Of a stretch of DNA of 64,000 nucleotides, positions 36,305 through 48,400 are shown in pieces. Both the position numbers and the translations under genes were made by a program. Position 1 is the first letter of the stretch. Every line of letters begins with the position of its first letter. The notes under the pieces were generated by a model, which saw nothing but the letters and a program-made list of their open reading frames with translations, did no database searches and had not been told where the DNA came from. Source of the stretch: Vitellaria paradoxa (Eukaryota > Streptophyta > Magnoliopsida > Ericales > Sapotaceae); NCBI GenBank assembly GCA_019916065.1, contig CM034236.1, positions 53,720,690 through 53,784,689 of the forward strand, written 5' to 3'.

Positions 36305-36826
36305 TAGCATCTGGAGTGATAAAAAAACAATAAAAAAAAGAAAAAAATGTGATTTAAAGTAAAGAAAGGCGTTTTGTTTCTTTTCAAACTGTGTTTTTTG
36401 AAAATGAACAGTATCAAAACCGTTAAAACAGTTTTTCAAATCCATTTTAATGGATTCAAAAAATGCTTATTCTCTCTCTGGATAATGCCAAAATCATTAG
36501 AACGGTCTTCCAAATTCATTATAACGGATTCTAAATTGGTAAACTGTTAGAACGGTTTGTCCAAATTCGTTTTAACGAATTTAAAAAAGTAGAGAAAAAT
36601 TAGTAATAATGGTACTTGTTTGAAAACTTTTGACGCAAATAATATGATTATGAAAAAAAAATGTCGCACTCAATTAATCTCATTATGAATTTTCTATTTT
36701 TTTAGTCAAATATTGAAATTTTTTGAAATTAGTAAAGGCGGGAAAAGTAAAAATGTGATGGAGAATTTTAATGAGTTATAGAGGTTGTTGAGTTTAATGG
36801 AGTTTTATAGTACTCCAAACGGTGCC
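36305..36826. mobile_element. MITE of the GTTTGGAGTA family, long form
   Basis: The left end GCATCTGGAGTGATAAAAAA and right-end complement GGCACCGTTTGGAGTACT form inverted tips. The interior has repeated AACGGTTT/CAAATTCGTTTTAACGAAT palindromic blocks and AATAATATGATTATG. The same internal order occurs at 59614-59977 and inside the foldback at 6396-6672. Confidence 0.65.
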
Positions 36827-37740
36827 AAAGGCCTGTTCTAAAGTTAAAAAACTAAGGCCGTTGTAAAGTTAAATTTTAGTAACTTTTGATAATTTTTTAA
36901 TAAAAGTTGATACGTAAAATTTTTTGTATATTTAGTAAAAAAATTAAAAATTTAAATAAATTTAACAATTTTAAGTGTTTGATAAAACAAATGAAATTTT
37001 TAGTAATTTTTTGACAATTTTTAAGTGTTTGTTAAAAATTGTGGTAACTTTTAAATTAAGTTAAGGTAGATTAACCATTATACCTCTTTATCAACTCAAC
37101 AAAAATTAATGCTTTGGCTATGTTCTTAACAAAATTGATGACTTCGGTATTTTTTTTGGCTCTCCAAACGATCTTAACAAACTAATTTTATTTAACAGAA
37201 ATTTTTCTAAATTTTTTTTAATAAAATTTAAGTCCGTCAATACTACGCATAATTTTTTAATAAATAAATATTTATAAATTGTTATTCTTCATAAAAAAAA
37301 AACAAATCAAACAAATGACTGAAAAATTTTGTTCTCAAATGCAATATTTAGCTATTTTTTAAATTAATAAAATAAAAAAGTAACTTTTGTGCCCCAAACT
37401 AAATACGGCGAATTTGGTGTCCCCACGCGCATTAATGTATACGGTGTTTAGTTGATCAAAATTAATTAAAATTTTATTAAAATTTATTAATTTTTATATA
37501 ATTTTTTTATTAAATTTTTATATAATATTTTTATATTAAATTTTTATATTTTTTATTATACTTTAACTAAATTTTTATAAACTAAACATCACTGCATCAA
37601 GCATTAAATTTATTTATTTTATTTATTTTTCATTTTATACTGCAAATAGAGATGGAAAAAAAAAATCATGACATTCTATTACATCAACGCCACTTTCTTT
37701 GCGGATTAGATTATTCTACCACCCACCACCAGAGGGGCCG
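36827..37740. other. AT-rich intergenic DNA upstream of the RING gene
   Basis: No gene seen. Several MITE-like segments are likely, for example 37440-37592, which starts GGTGTTTAGTTGATCAAAAT and ends with a TAAACATCAC-type complement. The presumed RING promoter begins near the right end, where GC content rises. Confidence 0.45.
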
Positions 37741-37884
37741 GAGGAAGGTCGCTGTAATTCCGCGTTTTGCAGAGCTTTTCTCGCGGAAGAATCTAACACT
37801 TCGTCCCATTATATTTATCCGAAGCACCTGACTTCAATTCTTCTGCCTTCCCATTGAATCACCTCAAACTAAATTATCTGAAAG

Positions 37885-38636
37885 GTACTCTTTTTTTACC
37901 TGACCTAATTACATATGAACTTCTCCATATGTCTTCCTCGCCTGGCCTTTTTGATTCTCTGTTTATTATAGCGATTAGAAGATTACGATCGTTGTTAAAT
38001 ACAATAATCTAAAATGGGTATGCTCTGTTTAATCGATGAGTTGGTATTCTGGGTTGATCTTTTGTACAAACTTGTTTGTATTGCAATAGCATTTTTGGGT
38101 AATTCGTGGGTAATCTGAAACGGGTATGTCGAATTATCTGGTGGATTATTGTTTTATTATAAATTGGGAATTTTTTCCATTTGTTTATGTCCATGCATGT
38201 GACTAGGGAAAAAAATGAAAAAAAAAAAAAAAATTGACACGATGATTGTATTTTATCATGTAGTTTTGGTACGTTCTAGATCATGTGTAGCAATTCTGTG
38301 TGCTTTTCCAAAAGATGTTGGGTGGTCTTGAGCCTATCTTGTCTCTAAAAGATAGCTCATAAGTTGAGACTTTCCCTTACATACTGACTACCGGCCCTCT
38401 TCACAACCAATGTGGGACATCTCAACAGAAGACTCATATTTTAGTTTAAAATTGTGGGCTTTGGATTATCAGAAGATAGACAACTCTGGTTCTTGTAGTT
38501 TGTTTGCATCGCCTACAAAATGGGATTTGGTTCGTAGAGTTTTGGACGCATTCTTCATTATCTTGCCTTGACGATGGTATTTCTGTTTCTATTTAATGCT
38601 TCTTATTTTTATTAAATTTTATTTTATAATTTACAG
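37885..38636 (+). other. 5'-UTR intron of the RING gene
   Basis: Donor CTGAAAG|GTACTC and acceptor ATTTACAG|GTGAAGG enclose 752 bp between a GC-richer leader (about 37740-37884) and the leader that precedes the ATG at 38918. A leader intron is plausible but rests on the splice signals alone. Confidence 0.55.
38316..38427. mobile_element. Small solo-LTR-like element in the RING 5'-UTR intron
   Basis: About 112 bp starts TGTTGGGTGG and ends CATCTCAACA (TG...CA ends inside short inverted tips). It contains CTTGAGCCTATCTTGTCTC and CCAATGTGGGACATCTC, motifs I know from a widespread plant dispersed repeat. The flanking AAAGA and GAAGA agree at four of five bases, an imperfect 5-bp target duplication. 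Confidence 0.5.
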
Positions 38637-38917
38637 GTGAAGGAATAGGGAGTCTGTTATCTGCATCCTGAAATTAAGAGGTAGTTGGGTTCCTTCTAGG
38701 GAGGAGGGGGGGGAGAGAGAGAGAGAGGGTACTGGTTCGCGTTGTCAGTGAACTTCACGAGCTTAGCATCCTCTCTCATCATCCATCTTCATCTTCTTGT
38801 TGCCAAAAGAGTTGAATAAAACATAGCAATTTGGACCCCGTTGATACAATTGGAAGTTTGGAGCACTAGCTGAAGCCTGACGGTTTTAAGGGATCAAGAC
38901 ACATTGACGGTGGCAAA

Positions 38918-41900
38918 ATGGGTGCTGTCTGCTGTTGTTTGCGTGAGGATTGGGAGGATTATGCAAATCCAAGCAGCTCAGTTTATAGAAACTGCACATG
39001 CCTTCGTTGTTTTGTTCAAAACTTCTTACACATGGTATGTTACAGCTCTTGATGTTGCTTAAATTCTCAAGTTTCATATTGTTTTTTAAGCATGACTTCC
39101 AATCCATTTACCATTCCACCCACATGGTGTGCATAACAATAGTGCTTGTTGCACTTAGACAGCCCCAAATGGGTGCTTTCCCTTGCTCCCCACCTACATT
39201 TTGAAATTAAGGGCAAAATTATGGTTTCTCAAATTCTAAACTAACTCAATTAGTTGCTTAGGTAATACTATTTGGGAGTGGAATGCTATAGATTTTAATG
39301 GATATTGGAAATTGACCATTTTTCAATCATTTGAGAAGGTAATGCATCTGTTAAGTTACCAATTGTTCCAAAAGGTTAAACTACTAGAAAATGGATACAA
39401 CAATGTAGATCAAAGTATTTCCAACACTCCCTCTCATGTATAAGCCCAATTCACACGTGGAGTAGGAACAAACAAAGTTAGTCAAGCAAGGGGCACAAAC
39501 ACAGATGTGGAGTAGAAACAAACAAAGTTAGTCAAACAAGGGGCACAAACACAAATTGGCTAGAATGCACAAGAACAAACGAGGAATAAATATTGATATT
39601 TGATAAAGAGACTTGAACTCAGGACCCTAAGAATTAGACCTTTGATATTATGTCAAGTCACCAATTGTCCTAAAAGCTTAAGTTATTAGAAAATGGGCCA
39701 ACAATACAAATCAAGCTATTTTTAACCGCATCCATTGAAATGTCGAAGAGGAACCCTACAATTTATTTATTTATTTATTTTTTGTCTTGGTGAAGGAAAA
39801 GGAATGATGCACAAATGAACAAATGATTGAACAAAGTGCTGTTAACCATTGCATTTTCACAATTGAGTATTGGTCAAATTGTTGGAAGGTCTCTATTTGT
39901 GATCAAAGCTGGAACTTGTTTCAAATTGACAAGGAAGTAGGGAAATTTCACATTCCAGTCCATCACTTACTCCACGAATGTACAACACCAAGCCGTCCTA
40001 CAAAATTGTACAATTGTATCTGCATACAGAATGTTTTGCCTTTCTTTGTATTCTCATCAGCTTATTTTTTCTCATGTTGCTTAAAATGTAAAAGCTAGTG
40101 ATTGGATCATTCACCTAATAGGTCACCTGTAAATTCATTTTATAATGATTGATTCTTGTTTCCTCACCATCTGAACTGTCTCCTAGGACATGACACTTGG
40201 CTACCCTACTAACATCTGAAAAAAAGTGGTTTAGGAATTTCTATGAGCTTTTGTTGCTTAAAGCTTGTAGATCAATAATTGCAATTTGCAACACGAAGGA
40301 CCGAGTATTTGGAGGAATATGTATTTGGTCGCATGAACCAACTGAAAGTTGTAATGCACTATCTAGTCTTCGTGAGAGGGAACCATAAGCTTGGTGATGA
40401 AAATTAACTTTTGCATTCCCCTGATTGGAAATCCAATTTCTTACACTTCATTTTCTTTCTTGGTAGTATACATCACTATTTCAAAGAGGGGAAGTACGCA
40501 CCATCACTTCAACCATTCAGGAGACTGATTCTTTGACTTCTACAGCATCATTTGATGACTCTCTTTCTGATATGTTCCGATCTCCTCCGAGCCCTTACCT
40601 TATGATGCTGATCCTCGATATTTCCATCTGCCACGGGAAGGAATGGTCTTGAGACAGGAGAAGACCTCAAGTCATTCACATGAGGAAAATGAACCATTAA
40701 GAAGAAGTGATACTGATGCAGATTCAGAACCTTTGAATACTGGAGACAATGGAATGAATCTACTCACGAAGAAAGATCAAAAGAATATCATACCATGTCC
40801 TCAAGAAGCTCTCAACAACAAAAACAGCAGCTGGATTTGCTTATATTTATCCTTCTTCGAAGATGAAGATGTCTGTCCAACGTGTCTGGAAGGTGAAATA
40901 AGTCAACGTAGTTCTTTTAGTTTTCTTATTGGCCTTGTAGCTATCCTATCATAAGATCCATGTTCTGTGATATATTATGCACCTCTTCCTTGCTTTTGTT
41001 TGTATTTTGGACTTCTTATTGACAGCTACGTTGCTAGTATTTGTTAGAGCCTCGTAAAGCTTAATATGTGTTTATGGGTGCTAAAGTGAGCTATGTCCTG
41101 CCTGTATTGTATGTTATTAGGTTTTAGAACTTGAAAAACATATTTTGACATTTTTTTTTTAATTTTTTGCAGTAATTTTTTTTGGATGTTTATTTTTTGA
41201 TTCAATGGATCATGCTGCTTAAAATAGAGTAGTAGATTTGTGAAATAGTAAACCTAATACTTTTTTCATGAATTTAATCTGCAGAATATACTCCAGAAAA
41301 CCCTAAGATAATTACAAAATGCTCTCATCATTTCCACCTGGGTTGCATATATGAGTGGATGGAGAGAAGTGAAAGTTGTCCGGTTTGTGGCAAGGTAATA
41401 CTTATCTTTTTGGTTGTGGAATTTACTTACTTGAATTAGGAGATTATATTCTTGAATTGGCATTATATAATTTCTATCTCAGCAGATGATAATCTATATA
41501 TGGCAAAAGCAAAAACTTCTAATCAAACTCTTGTTTTTGTGTTGCTTGATGAAGCCTTTAGCTTAACTTTGTCTTTTGATTTCTATTTATTTATCTTTAT
41601 GCTTTGGTTAATGAGATGAAGAGAGGTTTTACTCACTAGGAGTTCTAGTTGCTTAGAGGATGTCTGGATACAATAGGAAATGAATATTACATTTAGGATT
41701 TGGCAGTGAAACAGTTCATCATCAATACAGATATCTAGATTATGCTTTTTTCTCTTCTTTCACTTCCTTTCAATAACCTCATTTTATTTTATTTTGTTGG
41801 GCCAGAGCTGTCGAATTGGCAATGACCCCAATTTGCATGAAGAACACTGAGCGCTATAAAATCATAACTGAATCCATAGTTTTCTTATTGATATTCAAAT

Positions 41901-43644
41901 GTCTTTTATATCTTTTGGGCAGAGAATAGAAGATAGAAATAGAGAACAGCTTTGCCCTTGTTTCTTTGTGAAAATTTAGAGGATCTCATTTGATGAAGCA
42001 AGAAGGCTGAACTCACCATTGATGAAAGCTTATGTTAGTCAAGTTGTTGAACAGTTAACTGGGGGACATGAAGGGTAGAGATGGGATCTAGCCAAATATA
42101 AGTAATCAGCTTTTATTACTTCAATGTCATCAACTGATACGAAAAATATCATCAACAGAATGAGAAAAAATATAAATTTTTGATCGGTAATATATAAGCA
42201 GCTAATTTTGACATCTAAGAAATATGTATGCACACGGGAGTTGGAGATAGGGTCTAGCCAAATATAAGTAATCAACTTTGATTACTTTGATGTCATCAAA
42301 ATGAATAGAAAAATATCATCAACAGATATGAACAACTATATATATGTATATTTTTTTGATGGGTAAGATATGAGCAACTAATTTTGACATCTAAGAAATA
42401 TGTATGCATGAATATAAATAAACACCCCCTTTTTAACTTATCAAAAAAAAAAAAAAAAACGAAAAACAAATTAATACCCATTTTTGTTATTGATTTGCAT
42501 GCCTTTGCTAGGTTACATTATCGATAGTGGTGGAAAAAAAGACCCATTTTATTTGCAAGTACAAAAAAACTGGCTTTGATAATTTATCTGCTAGCAAATA
42601 TAAAATATTTAACTCCTTTGTTGAAAAGGGTCTCTGTATAAAAAGAAAGGGAGCCATTCAAAAGGCACGCCAAAAAAAAAAAAAAGAGAGAGAGAGAGAG
42701 AGAACCTAATCCTTGAGGAAGATCTTCTCCATCGTTCTGTTTTGCTCTCTTCTCCACCATGACTGCAACTTCAACACCCTGGCTATCCATTCTTTATTCC
42801 GAGTCTTTCTGGTGAACCAAATTAGAGCTCTGAAGAAGCTCCTCTACAGTTATGAAGCGTAATTGGTGGGGGAAAATATCAATTTGCCACTGATATCAAT
42901 ATTACTAAACATTGCAGAGGCAAAAAAAAAAAAAAAAATTATGGTACGTGGTGAAGAGCAATTTGCTGTCAGGGTTCAGAGGCATCAAACTATAAGCAAG
43001 TAAATTGAATTCTTGGCCCTGGAGAATTTTAAAGTGCAGTTCAATATTGGCAAACTGATTCCAAATCTATTTTTGTTCTCTGTATAAAGTGTTAAGCTAC
43101 AAACTTTCCCTTGCTTGGGGGGAATGGTTAGCTGACGGAAGCTACTATTTAAGATCTTGCACATCGATTGCATGCGTTCCATTTTTGGTGTTGGTTGATG
43201 AATTTTTGCTTTTGATAAATTGGTGTTGGTAGAATACTAAAAGCTTGAATTCAAACTTAAAGAAAGGCTTGAAGTTGGAAATATCTTGCTATATATCTTG
43301 ATATGAATGAAGGAACCGAGATGGAAATCTAATTTAACTTTCTTGCACTGTGACTATAATTTGTGTGCTTTCATTGTTCCGTACCTTTGAACTGCTCATC
43401 ATTGAGCCTGCCGCCTAGTGTTGAAACTCTTGTCCTCTTTGGTTTGATGAATGACTTGTAATTTCCAATCCTTCTCCCAGGGAATTTTGATCTCTTTACA
43501 TATATATATATATTCATTCTGGAAAATGATATCTCTTCACAGTATTCCAATCAATTTTTGCTATATAACAAGCTAAGCATTATTTTTTATAAGGTCTCAT
43601 TTTGTTGGTTTTTCTAGGTGATGGAATTCGATGAGACGACGTGA
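38918..43644 (+). CDS. RING-H2 E3 ubiquitin ligase, At3g02290/At5g15790-like (exon 2 frameshifts)
   Basis: The family transfers ubiquitin to target proteins; its substrates are unknown to me. Exons: 38918-39034 (39 codons, MGAVCCCLREDWEDYANPSS), 40467-40892, 41285-41394, 43618-43644. The C-terminus carries a complete RING-H2: DVCPTCLE, then CSHHFHLGCIYEWMERSESCPVCGK, ending VMEFDETT. The MGAVCCC start suggests N-myristoylation at Gly2 with nearby cysteine palmitoylation, hence membrane association. Exon 2 follows the family but changes frame about four times by single missing bases: near 40594-40596, 40776-40777, 40807-40812 and 40858-40859. Adding four bases gives 684 nt (227 residues), the usual length and the right phase for exon 3. 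So the exons, splice sites and RING are sound but the frame in exon 2 is broken as written. It is either mis-assembled or a very recent pseudogene. Confidence 0.88.
39353..39727 (-). mobile_element. TRIM-like short LTR element in RING intron 1
   Basis: Direct terminal repeats of about 75 bp (39353-39426 and 39652-39727) share ACCAATTGT, a TTAAACTACTAGAAAATGG-like block and ATCAAGCTATTTTTAAC-like ends. Next to the right repeat the minus strand reads TAATATCAAAGGTC, a decayed version of the TGGTATCAGAGC primer-binding site that pairs with initiator tRNA-Met. The interior holds a 50-bp tandem duplication (39457-39506, 39507-39556). It has no ORF, so it is non-autonomous. Confidence 0.5.
42079..42411. 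repeat. Tandem duplication of about 167 bp in RING intron 3
   Basis: Units at 42079-42245 and 42245-42411 share CTAGCCAAATATAAGTAATC, AAAAATATCATCAACAGA and CTAATTTTGACATCTAAGAA followed by ATATGTATGCA. The copies are about 85% alike by eye, with short indels. There is no coding potential. Confidence 0.75.
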
Positions 43645-44724
43645 TGTCACTTGTAAAGCTTACGTTGCCACTGAAACCGGCCACTACTTCACGGCAAAGA
43701 AAGAAGAAAGCAGCAACAAATGTGAAGAAGGGAGTCAATAAATATGGAGGCGGAAAGTGTACAGTTATTGTGAAAACTGCAGTTTTTGTTTATAAACTCT
43801 GTAAAATTGTGTTCTACTTAATTATTACAACACAGAATTTTTTTTTTTTTTTTTTTCTGTCACTTGCATTTTCACTCAGAAAAGATTTCTGGGTGCAGTT
43901 CCCTGCTGTACAGTTAGAGCGACAACATGAAAACCCAAAGTGAAAGTATGGCCACTACTCACAGATTGACCCAATGCGATGTTTAAGACGGCAGGCTGGA
44001 TTTTCTTTTTCTCTTCTTATTTTGGATCTCTCTCTCTCTCTCTCTCTCTCTTGGGAAATGATGAATGCACTTAGGAGGTATAGCTTTTAATTATAAATTA
44101 ATAAATTTGAATTAATAATATAATAATTTAATTTCAAAAATAAAATTTGAAATTATATAATCACTAATAAATTAGATAATACGGAAGCATATCTCATCTT
44201 AAATCCAAATCACACCTCCACATCATATTCACACAAGAACTTTGCCCCACGTACGTACGAGGCCGGTAAAATAAATAATTGTTAAAAATTTTAAAATTAT
44301 TGTATAAATCCATTAATGTAATTATATAAATATAAGTCATTAAAAAAAATATTTTGATTCTCACTTATTATTTTGGAGATGTGTCCTGAAGCTTTTGGAA
44401 TGTGGGTTTTTATTTTTATTTTATTTTATTATTTTTTTGGATAACTAATTCCAAAATTTGCAAGTAGTTCTTTACATAAGTAAGGGTACTTAGTTTATAG
44501 AAACCAGAATTAGTAGTTGGTCATCTTTTTTGGGATAACTAACTATAAAATTTTTAAGCAATTTTGTTATATAAGTTGTGGTTATGAATTTCACCTAATT
44601 AATCATTACAAATTCATGGGTATCAATTTTATAAGAAATGAAGCATTTCTGGATCAATGTGGGCCCATTTCATATGTGAACATATTCTGGTACATCTTAC
44701 CTGAGAAACCCAAGGACCAAATTA

Positions 44725-44872
44725 AGGTGTGTTTGGAGTGGTAAAAAGTGAGATAAATTGAGATAAATTGAGAGTTCGTAATGCGTGCAGTAAAAGAAAA
44801 AGTCGATGTGATATAAAGTTAATAGAGATTTATAGAGTTTTTTATTATTTGTTTGTAAACCAAACGGAGCCT
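44725..44872. mobile_element. 148-bp Tourist-like MITE
   Basis: The left tip AGGTGTGTTTGGAGTGG and right tip CCAAACGGAGCCT are inverted. TTA flanks both sides (44722-44724 and just past 44872). The interior contains GAGATAAATTGAGATAAATT. A sibling lies at about 56045-56182. Confidence 0.65.
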
Positions 44873-44921
44873 TAATAATTTGAAAAAAAACCCTAAATTT
44901 AAAAGATGTAATGAATTAATA

Positions 44922-45066
44922 GTGGTGTTTGGATGACAAAAAAGTACAATAAAAGTAAAAAAAAAAATTTTTGATGTAAAAGCGATATATGGTGAAATTT
45001 GATTGAAAGAAATTAAAAAAAAAAGTTGATAAAAATTTATAAATTTTGATAAACTAAACAGTCCTA
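44922..45066. mobile_element. 145-bp MITE, TGTTTGGATGACAAAA family
   Basis: It starts GTGGTGTTTGGATGACAAA and ends TTGATAAACTAAACAGTCC. The interior has GTGAAATTTGATT and TGATAAAAATTTATAAA. Likely relatives are at 5760-5913, 47407-47562, 56402-56540, 58211-58388 and 58858-58998. Confidence 0.55.
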
Positions 45067-45476
45067 ATATATAATCTAACCAATAAGATGAAATAATACT
45101 AGACATTGATGATATTTACAAACACAAAAAAAAGTTTTCTCTGAAAGTGCAAGCATCTCTACTTATATATGTTGTAGCTAAACTTGAATGGTTTGCAGCT
45201 GAAAAGAACAAAATTTTCGAGGTAAAACAATCTCATGTAAAATATCTTAAGAGAGTCGAACAAAACGACCTTGTCCAAAAATTACATTTGAAGCAAGAGA
45301 GATCGATGAATCAACTCACATATTCAATGACATGCCATACATAGTTTCTTCATGCCTTGGGTCCAAGAAATTCACCGTTTCTGAAACTCATTTACTAGCT
45401 GCTGTTCGTTGTTATTATAGGTTACATATTACAGAGATAATATGGAATCTGTATCTCTGTTCATCAAGTGCAAGTT

Positions 45477-48400
45477 TCAAAGCATCCACCCAGGGATTAG
45501 CCCATTCACGTCCAGATGGTCGTGAGTCGCACCATTTATCTGGTTTGAAACCTCAAGATTGTACCTGAAGTTTGACAAATAGCTAAGGGCGTTGAGTGTT
45601 ACAATTGAAAGTTGACGGGCCAATATGGAATTTTACTAATTAAAAAAAGTGAGGGTGCTAAATAATAAATATAATTATCCCATTTTAATCTGGTTGAAAA
45701 GAAAAAGGATGGATATTAAACATAGAGAGATGAGAGCTCTTACCCTATTTGCAAAGTGGCATTGCATTGCAAAGGCTCGAAGAACCCTTGAGATTGAGCA
45801 TGATGGTGGCCATATGAAACACTCTGCTCCCCACCAGCCCATGTAGCTTGAAGGTGATTTTCTCTATAAATTTCATCCAGCTGCCAAACACCATATATAT
45901 ATATATATATATATTTGTATGTTGTTAACATGGACATTCGTAAAACATGTGAAGTGAAAATAATGGAGTATTTTTTTTTTTTTCTAATGTCTTATGTTCT
46001 TCAATAGTTCAAATATATCCTCAGGTGGCATGTTGAGAACAGCCTACATATATATACATAATCACAGTGACTAAAATGGAATGCCAGTTGCTTAATTTCT
46101 TTAGCACAGAATATAACAATATTTATTCATTATTTTGAATGATCGATATTAGTATTAATTACCTTGCTCCCTATGGCGTTGTTGGCCTCCAGCCACATTT
46201 TTTCCTGCAGTTGAACCACATATATATAGCTTGTTAAACGCATAAAATTGAAGTCAAAAGAAATATAAATTTCTTAAGGCAGATACCTTGGTTTGAAGGT
46301 CAGAAAGCTGATCAAGCATAGACTGAGTCTGCAAAGGAGGTCAAAGTCAGACATCATATTAGATAAAGATTTAATCAACCCGCTCTTTTCTCCTGCATAA
46401 ATCACCCCTCAGCTAATTTGTATTGATGATATATTATTTTTAGTGACCAGTATATTTCGTTTAAAATTATTACAGTCGTAAGACGATATCTTTCATTTGA
46501 AAATTAACAATAGAAGCATAAGCGGTGAAAGGTGCGGAATAATTGTGTAATGGAAATAGTCCAGCTATTAGACAAAAATAAAGAAAATAAATAATATATA
46601 TATATGGTGTATATATATATATATATATATATATCAATTTATACTCGCACAAAATTTGGAATGCCATTCTTTTAACCTAGTGTATATATAAATGAGTGGG
46701 GTTAATTACCTTTGTTGACCTAATCTGCTTCAGCGATGCCTCCAGTTGATACTCGAGATGTTCAAGCTCCTTTATATTTAGTGGGCCCAGGTCTTCCCCA
46801 AGAAGGTGTCTGCAGAATTAAGGATATTAGTAATTTAAATTAGATTAATTCAGTGCTCATTGCATATATAGCAGAACAGTTCATTTGTATAGGACAGAGT
46901 AATAAAAAAAAAAAAAGAGAAGGGTGAGAAATAAATAAATAATTTTGAGAGACTAAGTTCTCAAATTTGAATATAAATTACCTTTGGTAACGTTGTAGTC
47001 CCTCGTAGCTTGCTTTCAGTTTTAAGAATTCTCCATAGCTACTCTGCTGTTAGACATCTCAAGGAGAAGTCATTAAAACAAAATATATAATGATGGAACG
47101 GGAGCTCTAAATCTGAACACGTCTGACTTACGAAGAACATCCAATCATAACATTATCCAAAATTAAGGGTGTATTTAGTTTATTAAAAATTACTAAAAAA
47201 ATTTAAAAATCTTTAAAAATTTCTAAAAATTATTCACCTTTTAATTTACTGCACGAATTACAAATTCATAAATTATTTTATTTTATCTCATTTTATTTTA
47301 CTTTTTGTCACTACAAACGTACACTAAATACGTCCATTAATATCTCTAATTACTCCAATCGACCGTTCCTTGTAAACCCAATCTTCGTTATTCCTCCAGA
47401 TACAAAGGGCCTGTTTGGTAAACAAAAAGTAGAAGAAAAAGTATAATAAAAGTAGAAATACGTGACATAAATGTGATATGTAAAAAATTTTGATTAGAAG
47501 AAAGTACAAAAATTAGTTAAATTTTGTGACTTTTGATGAGTTTTGGTGTGGCCAAACAGGTTATAAAGCAAAGAGTTAGATATGATAAATGACACAACTT
47601 ATTTTGAATATAATAATTTAATCGGACTATAAATATGATTTTTATTTATTATTATTATTATTATTTCTAATCTGAGAAAAAAAAAAATGAGACCCAATCC
47701 ACATTGACAGTCTAGCCACCCCATGTAAGTCAATTAGTAGGCCAGTGTGTTTAACATTCATTAACACTGTAAACGGGGCGTTGGAGTTTCAAAAATGTTT
47801 AGAAAAACATAAAAGGCAGGGTTGAAATAATGTAAAAAATAATACGGGGTGAAATTTGATTTAAAGAAATTGTGAATTTTTAAATTTTTTTTAATATTCT
47901 TTTTTAGAAAATATTTGGAAATCCAAACTATGACTTATATATATACACATGGAATATGTGAAACAACGTCATTGAATATATGAAAGCTTACATTAATTCA
48001 TTATTTTATACTTTCTAGTTAGCTAGATGTGACAATCTCCGTGACCTGAGAGGAGAGCTTAAGCTTCATTGTTACATCTCTCTCCTTTGTTGAGGATCCA
48101 GACACCACCACCTTAATTTATGAAATAGCAAGCAAAGGCAGAAGAAGCTACCTCAACCTCTTTGGCTGGCCCATTAACTTCCGCTGTACCATAACTGCAT
48201 TTTTGGTACCTTTCAAGTGTTTTGAGCATGCTGATACCAAGTCGTATGAAAAAAAAAAAAAAAAAAAAAACCCTCAATCAGGAAGCTGAAAGAAATAGAA
48301 GGAAAAATTAAATCCTTCCAACAGAACAGAAGAAAACCACATGGGCTTAGCTTAGAATCTGCTGACTTTTCACATAGAAAATGAATCATACTTACACTAT

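Larger units (their letters stand above)
43645..45476. other. Convergent intergenic region between the RING and SEP genes
   Basis: The two genes point toward each other, so both 3' UTRs lie here. It holds a TC microsatellite at 44028-44051 and two MITEs at 44725-44872 and 44922-45066. The 100-codon ORF at 43641-43943 is probably RING 3' UTR, and the 65-78-codon plus-strand ORFs near 45147-45568 overlap SEP exon 8 or its 3' UTR on the other strand. Confidence 0.5.
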
